Assembly: GCA_905221605.1 (NCBI GenBank)
Contig: CAJNDS010002402.1
Location: forward strand, 62,001 to 126,000
From: Symbiodinium natans
Lineage: Eukaryota; Sar; Dinophyceae; Suessiales; Symbiodiniaceae
Reading direction: 5' to 3'
DNA: 64,000 nucleotides
Shown here: piece after piece, positions 56,865 to 64,000 of the stretch
Layout of the letters: every line of letters begins with the position of its first letter
Numbering within the stretch: position 1 is the stretch's first letter
Program-made: the position numbers and the translations under genes
The notes under the pieces: generated by a model
Databases searched by the model: none
What the model was told of the DNA's origin: nothing
The model's input: the letters and a program-made list of their open reading frames with translations, nothing else

Positions 56865-56968
56865 CTTCGCTCAATCTTCTCAAGGCTGAAAACTTCCTGC
56901 GTTTCTCTAACTTTAAACAGCAGGCCCTGGCTACCCTCGTTCTAAACTTGCAGAGAGAAAGAGATAGA

Positions 56969-57004
<36 letters not shown>

Positions 57005-60000
57005 CAGAGAAAGAGAGAGACAAAAAAGACAAACCAAAGAGCGGGAGACTTCTCTAGATGCAGTCAGACTACGCAGCATTAACTACGCAACTGCCTAAGC
57101 TTATGCAGAGAGAAATCTCTTCAAGAGTCATGCCCAGGCTAGGCCAAAGGAGCAAGCAGGTCCCACAGTCCACGTAGGACACCGGGCAGCCTGGGATCCT
57201 GGAAGTGTGACCTGGCGGTGCTGGCAGAGCGGGTGCGGGTGCCGGGGATGCTCCCGGGCACCACTGGCAAGTTGACGAAGGCACGCACCTCAGATCCCCT
57301 CTTGTGAAGGCTACCATGGCTACATCACGAATACATCAGCACAACGTACGCCGGCCAGCTATGCCAAGCGGCAAACAAGTGCCACAGTCAACGTATGAGG
57401 CAGGGCAGCCCGGAATCTGGGATGGTCGCTGGTTGCCGCTGTGAATTGGAGCGGAAGGGGGAGTTCCTCCCGGGCAGAATTGGCATGTTGCCTCGGCCAC
57501 GCACAAGCAGGTTCCACAGTCCACATAGGATGCAGGACAGCCAATGATGCGGGAGGGTCGGGTGACGCCACCAGGAGCTGGAGTGGGATGTGGATTTGCA
57601 TGTCCTGGACACCACTGGCAACTTGACGATGGCACACACCTGGCATGGGCTTGTGCAACATCTCAATCTCGTCACTGCCCAGTTCTCCCAACAAGCAAAA
57701 CCAAAAAACTTCTAGATTCTTTCTGCCAAAGCCGAGACACAGGCAAGTACCACAGTCCACGTAGGATGCCGGACATCCTGGCACCACAGACGGTCGCTCG
57801 CTGCCGCCAACAACTGGTGCTGGAGGAGGAGACGGGGACCACGCTCCCGGGCAGAAACCACAGGTCGTCGGCGGCACACAGAGACAAGTCCCACAATCCA
57901 CGAAGTGGACGGGGCAGTAGGGTATGCTGGAGGGCCGAGATATGATGTGACTTCCACTCTCCAAAGAGGTTGTTGAGGCCAATGCAACTGTCGTCGTGTC
58001 TCCCGGAGCGAGGGTCGTTGCGGCCGGCTCCAAGCTTGTCGTTTCTGGTGTCACGATTGTAGCACCGGGGCACCAAACGCAAGTAGACTCGTGCACGCAA
58101 AGGCACCTTGGTGCATTCAGCCGATGTTTTGAAAGAATAGAGAGTGTCAGCCTTTGCATTGTGAGGGTTTTGTTGAACTTAAGACAACGGCTCCCGGCTG
58201 AAAAGTGGGCGAGCGCGGCACGTGTTTGGGCATACGCCCCGACATCGAAGTTTCACTAAAACAAGATTTTAGCATTTCAAATCCTCTCCGCAGGTTTCAA
58301 GGCATTCCAGGGCATGTCCAAGCATGAACAAATATGAGCAAGGGCAGACATGGATGGATTTTGTGTTTCAAGTGCCACGTGGATTGTGCAACTCGTACTG
58401 CAGCAAAGCCTCGTTCCACAATCAACATAGCTGTGAGGACAGAAGGGGACTTCGGAGGGGCGCGATGCGATGCTTCGGTTCTCTGCCGGCGCCGCTGCAC
58501 CGGGACACCACCTGCATTGAAACGACTCGAAACGAATGGACCCCAAAAGTACCCTTAATAGCGGACAGGGCCGTGCTGCGAGGTGCAGCGGACAGCTCAC
58601 TCACAACTTCGGGGACTGACTCAGTGCCCGGATCATGGGACCTAGCAATATGATTCACATGATATGTCTATTTCGCCACAATGGTAAGCAATCTGCATGC
58701 ACTAAATCTGACTCTAGACGTGACCTCTCATACCTGCATCTTGCAAAACTCCACTCCCTTCTACTGGACACCCCAACTTCAAGATCATGGGGAATCGTGA
58801 ATTAAGTCCGGCTGCAAACACAAACACAGAGCCGAATCACAGTCGGATGCCTGCAGGTGCCGGGGGGGACACAAAGGCACCTCAGATCTGCACAAAGGCA
58901 GGTGCTGCAGTGCTATTTCGCAGCTTCACTTGATGCAGATCTTCTGCTGAGTTCTGCCAGCTTACCACTGAACACATAAATCAGAACAATATGTGTGTGT
59001 GTGCGTGTGCATTTAAAACCTGAAAGCATTGCAGGCAACGTTTAGACAGGCACAAAGTGCACTATGTATAGTATACGTATGTACATGCGTTTTTTACATG
59101 CAACAAATAACATGTTCATAGTTTGATACCTTTCTGTTCTACCCAAAAACCCACACACACACACACCTTCCTATACATCTTTATATAGATGGGGTACCCG
59201 CGCTCCCCGTGACCCGCCTTTTTAATTTGGGTGTGCAATATGGGCTTGAACTAGAAAACTAAACTAACGAAAATGCAAAGCAAAAAACAACAAAAACTGA
59301 CATGTATCGGCATTTTGTGTTTTGTGGTTTGTCTTTGGGTCACAAACGTGTGCGGAGTGTTGGGCCTATACACTGGCGCGTCAGCGTCACTGCGCTTACG
59401 CGAAGTGGCCTTTCTTTTTGATGTAGTTTTTTGGAGAAACCTCAAAATCCAAAAATGCTTGCCTTGTCCTCTTGATATCGCCTTGGGAGATTCGACATAG
59501 AGATTGATCCAATGCTGGCTGTTGGGCGAGATACCCGGTCTGACATGAACTCAAGTCTTGCCTATATGCTCCATGCACGAAGACTTTCTCTGCCCGATCG
59601 CCCATACCAAAAAGAATAAAAATGGGGTAGGTCGCGGGGGGGGGGGCACTAGCATATAATACACACATACATCTATATATATATATATATATATATTTGT
59701 TTATTTATTTATTTATTTATATATCTATCTATCTCTCTATCTGTATGCATATATGACTACATAGTGCAGGGGCCATACGGCTCTAACCTATGGTTCAAAG
59801 AACGGTCAAGGCACGTGCCACAGTCCACGTAGCTATCCGGGCAGCCAAAGATGGATGAGGGGCGCATCGTCACATTCTCACTCGGAGCTGGGAGTGCGAG
59901 TGTCGGCCGGTAAGGAGTAGGGCACCACTGGCATGTGGCTTCAGCCACGCACAAGCAAGTACCACAATCGACGTAGCTCTCCGGGCAGTATGGAACGACC

Positions 60001-60557
60001 GAAGGTCTCATTGTGATGTTGTGCCCAGGTGGTGTGCTGTTGTCCTCACCAGTGCCGGGTCCAACACCACACCACTCACAAGTTGATCTTGGCACACACA
60101 GACAATCTCCACAGTCAACATAGTTCGGAGGACATCCCGGTACTGTGGACTCAATTGGTTCAGGGACAGGCTGATGCAAGCCACCAGGACACCATTGGCA
60201 AGTGGACTCCGGAACACAGCGGCAGGTTCCACAGTCTTTGTAACCCACTGGGCAGTAAGGCACAGTCGACGGTCGTATGGCCAGCCGTCGCGTCCTGGGT
60301 GAAGATGAACTACAGTTACGCTCACTGTGTTTGCAAGTCAAGATGCCTGAGCACAACACGGAGCACGAAACGCCACTCAAGTTCAGACACTGCGTCGACT
60401 GATTCCCACCGCGCAAAGCTGCCCAAGCGGGGAGCACCAAGATGCCTGTCATGAGCAGACCCAGCAGAACACACGGAACCAATGAAATGAAATGCAGAGT
60501 GCCGAGATGGCTGTTGCTCATTCGAACCCCGCCTAGACGTAGGACTGCCACAGCCAT
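55799..60557 (-). CDS. Signal-anchored protein with ~15 seven-cysteine modules
   Basis: Exons: 59815-60557, 58413-58511, 57741-58106, 57373-57639, 57154-57288 and 55799-56864 (stop at 55799-55801). The ATG at 60557 is followed by a hydrophobic segment (LVPCVLLGLLMTGILVLPAW), a signal peptide or type II anchor. The rest is repeats with consensus CPxxYVDCGTCLCVPxxTCQ followed by WCPG, seven Cys in about 30 residues, spaced by Pro/Ser/Thr linkers with N-glycosylation sites. The last module (ACPAGFTFCEDMGCIWGSTC) is degenerate. I do not recognise the module as a named family. The protein is probably secreted or cell-surface and disulphide-rich. The join between the first two exons skips half a module, so a small exon may be missed in 58.5-59.8 kb. 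Confidence 0.78.
56960..57020. repeat. GA/GACA purine microsatellite
   Basis: GAGAGA and GACAGA runs lie inside the last intron of the Cys-module gene; on the sense strand this is a pyrimidine tract. Confidence 0.8.
57154..58106 (-). CDS. Middle exons of the Cys-module gene with equivalent intron positions
   Basis: Exons 57741-58106, 57373-57639 and 57154-57288 each start at CVP of one module and end at CGTCL of another. The three introns after them (donors GT at 57740, GC at 57372, GC at 57153) all split the same codon of the module in phase 2, between CL and CV. Lengths of 366, 267 and 135 bp are all multiples of three, so each exon is a symmetric, duplicable unit. Confidence 0.8.
58520..59814. 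other. First intron of the Cys-module gene, AT/CA microsatellites
   Basis: No clear exon is seen. It holds TG and CA tracts (about 58990-59010, 59152-59165), a poly-G run at 59637-59646, and a TA/TTTA tract at about 59675-59735. Confidence 0.5.
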
Positions 60558-60599
60558 TCTTCACACAAGAGGAAGGCTTTCCGAGGTTTTTTCCGGGTT

Positions 60600-62550
60600 T
60601 GCCGGGTTTTCACCACTCCTTCGAGCCACTGCTGCACAGGTTGGACTGCCTTGGTGGAAGTAAGCATGGAACCCTTTTTTCCCCATGCCTCAGAAGCAGA
60701 CCCCCTACGATTCATTCTGACCGTCTTCGACGATTGCAACAGCAAAGCTTCGGGCGTCTGTGATGTTCCGACGAACACATTGGAAGCGAGACATGTGACC
60801 TCGGGTCAGACACGAGCGGCGCTAGAAACAGCAAACAAATTGGACTTCAGGCTCGCACCAAAAGGTGGCCAGGAACACGGCCCATGGCAACATCCGTGAA
60901 GGTCTCTGATGCATAGGGCTGCTACGCTGCTACAATGGACGTGCAGATGTATGCCCTCGGAGCAGAATGCATCGCTTGTTGAATCCCATCAACCCTTGCG
61001 TGTTAGGATTGTCCAGCGTGCAAAACTCAGACACGCTTTGCTGAACTTCTGCACTGAACTGCACATGCTCTGTACGGTTTGCAAAGAGCTTGCGGGATTG
61101 CTGGTGGCCAGGTTGCACACATTGACTTTCCATATACGTATCTTCAGACTCTTGTTAATTACATACCTATGTACATGTTTCTGCATATGTACATGTACAT
61201 GCATATGTATAGGTATGTGTATAGCTATATATACATATGTATATATATGTATATATATATATATAGTCATGCAGAAGTTTACCTCATAGTCGTGTCCATC
61301 TATGTCTACACCTGTTGGCATCAGACAACGTCCCAACAATTCGATCCACAACTGGACCTGTCATGCAACGCGTTTACGTAGCTGTGAACGACCTCCGGCG
61401 CTCATTTTCAAACGATGCGACCTTCTTTGTTCCCGTGTCTGGCGTGCGATCGCACCACGAGCCTCGCAAGCGCTGCAAGGCTCTTTTCTTTCGGCTCTCA
61501 AGCCTGCTTTGCTAGGACGTAAAGCCCCTCAGGTGGAACTGCTTGTGCGGACTTCGCGTTGATCTGCGACCGGGTCCTCAACGTGGCACCAACTCATGCA
61601 AGTGCTACGGTCAAGAACTCCCGCACGCAAGTCACCGTACAGTGTATGTTCCGCACACTCAAGCTATTGTAAGGTAAATTCCTAGCTGCCCCGCTTGACG
61701 TTTCCTAGAGGCGCTGGAACTGCGCCGTGCCGAAACGCAGGAGACGGGGCTGAGGTGCAGGGCTCAGGTGTTCACCCGGAAGACGGAAAACTCTTCGGTT
61801 TAAACGTCAAACTACAAATGCACAGCAGTGGACATTGCATATCAGATGTGTCATGGGAGACTCTACTGCAATGGGTATCATTCGTTTCAAGTTCAGGGTT
61901 TAGAGTCAGGAGGGCCGCGTCTTGTTACTGCTGTTTTAGAATAATCAAGGCGTTTTTGTCCCCTATTCTCTGTTGCTATTATGTTCTCCCAGTTTTTCGT
62001 TATAACTTTCTCAATGTCCCTAGCAATAGAACTTTGTTGATTAATTTTGATATTCTCTGCGTTTGAATGTGCAAACCTTACAGCATTACAAGGTTTATGG
62101 GGCTAATGGCCATATAGGCTTTGTCGGGATTAGGAGTACGCAAGTAGTTGGAACAACTTGGCTGGACAAGGGCTATCTTAAGGTATGAAACAGGATGTGG
62201 GTGCAACGAAGCCTTCAATTCCGCAGTCCTACACCCCACGGCCCTACATGATCAGCTCTCTACATTACACTTCCTTTTTGTGTACCCGACATAGAGCGGC
62301 CATTGTGTAGAAAGTCATGTCTTCCAAAAAAATCAGCACTCAGCCCGCGCCCCAGCCTCCGATGCAGCCTACCGCGCTGCTTCATCGACAACCTGCTGCG
62401 ACGGACTACTTTCTGCTGAAATTCTTCGAACTGCGGGCTGCTGAGGCACGTGAGGATCGTGTAGTGTGCGCCATACCAATCGCTACCCCATGCTGAGCAT
62501 GTTTGCAAGCCAAGGTATGATGCACTCTAAAACATGTGCCTAAAACCTAA
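60600..62550. other. 5' flank of the Cys-module gene; no firm gene
   Basis: A TA/TACATG tract lies at about 61170-61265. A minus-strand segment at 62508-62260 (QFEEFQQKVVRRSRLSMKQR) is protein-like but unassigned and unsupported by neighbours. Confidence 0.35.
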
Positions 62551-63909
62551 AACCTAAACCCGAAATCCTACCCCAACTCTTAGGCAATCCTGCCCAAGGC
62601 TCGGTGTTTCTAACCTGACTTTGTCCGAGTTTGGTGGTTTGCTTCAGGTCTGCGCTTGGTGATGGCATGTCCCGACATTACTAAACTCATGCAAGACAAT
62701 TTTATGCTATATTGTATACTCATATGATATTCTAACACAGCACGCATATTCATTCCAGTAGGTTTTCGTCTGCTCTAGATTACAATGCCAATTCACAGCA
62801 AGACGGCAAATCCGGTCGGGACCTTTCAACATGACCTATATACTTATTAATCGCACTCATAGCATTACAACACAAAGTCATGATAATAACAAAAGACCAT
62901 GCCATCTTGCACTACTACAATAGCAAGAAGAGTACTGAGAAGACAAAAAGCACCATAGAAAACCCGGTGCGCGGCTTTGGCCATGCACAAGCACATGGCA
63001 GAGTGCGATGGCGTTTTTAGGTTAGCGAAGAATCTGACTTGAGATCGGGGCCACGAAAGCTAGAAACGCGGCTGACAAGCAAGCTTTTTTCGAGTCAGGC
63101 GCAGGGCCTGACCAAGACGGAGGGGGAAGCCTGAAAAGGGAGGGGGGGGGGGGGGGGCAAAAGGGGGGGGGGGGGGGGGGGGGGGGCCCCCGCCCTCCCC
63201 AGAAATCAATTCAGGCGACCCTGAAAGGAGGGGGGGGGGGGGGGACACCTTAAGATTTATTCTGTCAATCCTATAAGGGGGGGGAGGGGGCCCCCCCCCC
63301 CTCCACAGCCCTTTATCTCTTTGATTTTCATACCACTTAAGGGTCGGAGTCGCTTCTTGACCCAGCTGAACACTAGAGAGAATTCTTGTAAACGACAACT
63401 CTCGCGAGCTCCAAGGAGCTAGCTTTCGTGATAAGCGGCTTTTTCACCCGAGCCTATAAAGAGCCACCTACGTCAATTTGCTTTGTTAGCTAGGCTGAAG
63501 CGTCCAGCGCGTACCTTCGCCTCCTCGTTCTCCTTTTCTGCACCCTTCTCCTTTTCCAGAGGAGCCAGGGTGTAGGGTACATGGTCTAGGGGGTGTAGGT
63601 CGTAAGGTAAAGGGTCTGTTTAAGGCTTGGTAGAGGGCCAAGGCGTTTTGTGGCTGGCTCGGTGCCCATGATGGAGGCGGACAAACCCAAAACCCAAATA
63701 CCTAAAGCCCACCATAAACCCTAAACGCCCTCAAGCCCTAAGCGGGTGGGGGCAACCCTTACTAAACCCCACACCCCAAAAACGCGTCTGTATTCTTGTA
63801 TGCCCTACAATTTAGGGCAACAGCTTCCCGACGTCAAGTTGGGGATAGTACATAGCGCCTGTCTAGAATGAAAACCCTGAGGCCAAAACAGCTTTAGGGT
63901 TAGGGTTTC
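62538..63909. repeat. Scattered telomere-like CCTAAA/TTTAGGG motifs
   Basis: Degenerate telomere-type motifs occur at 62538-62570 (CCTAAAACCTAAAACCTAAA), about 63690-63770 (CCATAAACCCTAAACGCCC and similar) and 63893-63909 (TTTAGGGTTAGGGTTTCGG). Orientation flips between the first two and the last. No long perfect array is present, so this is interstitial rather than a chromosome end. Confidence 0.6.
63145..63302. repeat. Poly-G/poly-C blocks
   Basis: Several G runs of 10 to about 20 bases, with short C runs, follow one another. They can form G-quadruplexes and are also typical of sequencing or assembly difficulty, so base counts here are unreliable. Confidence 0.8.
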
Positions 63910-63910
63910 G

Positions 63911-63980
63911 GGATACTACGCTGAAGAGCCAAAAAGCAAGAGCTCGGATACTACGCTGAAGAGCCAAAAAGCAAGAGCTC
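63911..63980. repeat. Perfect 35-bp tandem duplication
   Basis: A 35-bp unit starting GGATACTACGCTGAAGAGCC at 63911-63945 is repeated without a mismatch at 63946-63980. Confidence 0.95.
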
Positions 63981-64000
63981 ATTGTTCAGCTCAGGCCTCT

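Noticed and set aside
63911-63980. Dinoflagellate spliced-leader relic (resemblance of the GAGCCAAAAAG motif on the reverse strand)
   Set aside because: Only a short partial match around TTTTTGGCTC; the characteristic spliced-leader start is absent.
1-64000. CRISPR arrays, rRNA genes, bacterial operons, reverse transcriptase or integrase
   Set aside because: Direct repeats here are exon/intron duplications or microsatellites, not spacer-repeat arrays, and no rRNA, transposase or polymerase motif was found.

Overview
This window reads as nuclear DNA of a dinoflagellate (Symbiodiniaceae-like, by inference). Coding sequence is broken into many short exons. Where flanking exons can be joined by homology, introns start with GC or GA as often as GT and always end in AG, usually followed by G. 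Every gene I could support lies on the minus strand, which fits the one-directional gene arrays known from dinoflagellates. No bacterial operon, rRNA gene or CRISPR array was seen.

Layout, left to right (transcription runs right to left). 1-12.9 kb: a long modular coiled-coil gene with an EF-hand exon at its 5' end, built from at least 56 tiny phase-0 exons and expanded by tandem genomic duplications of 1127, 1765/1762 and about 2075-2124 bp. 15.05-21.15 kb: a divergent actin-family gene; one of its introns holds a repeat-rich island (16.6-18.5 kb) with hairpins, telomere-like motifs and a tRNA-like Pol III promoter. 23.4-25.3 kb: ankyrin-repeat exons. 26.2-32.2 kb: an astacin metalloprotease gene with a WSC-like N-terminal region and three large beta-rich repeat units joined by poly-Thr linkers. 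33-39 kb: kinase-like, membrane-protein and unassigned exons. 39-42.4 kb: an alpha/beta hydrolase. 42.7-45.3 kb: a TPR-like gene and a charged-protein gene with an 800-bp polypyrimidine octamer repeat. 47.5-48.8 kb: an unassigned gene. 52.1-53.2 kb: a well-resolved homologue of the eEF1A lysine methyltransferase EEF1AKMT1. 55.8-60.6 kb: a signal-anchored protein with about 15 copies of a seven-cysteine module. 60.6-64 kb: little recognisable, with AT microsatellites, poly-G blocks and degenerate telomere-like repeats.

The proteins do not form an obvious pathway. Two (astacin/lectin-like and Cys-module) look secreted or surface-exposed; the coiled-coil, actin-like and TPR/ankyrin proteins look cytoplasmic or cytoskeletal. 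The shared theme is growth of genes by duplicating symmetric exons. The strongest candidate for something undescribed is the coiled-coil array, in which two different six-exon cassettes both encode exactly 132 residues.
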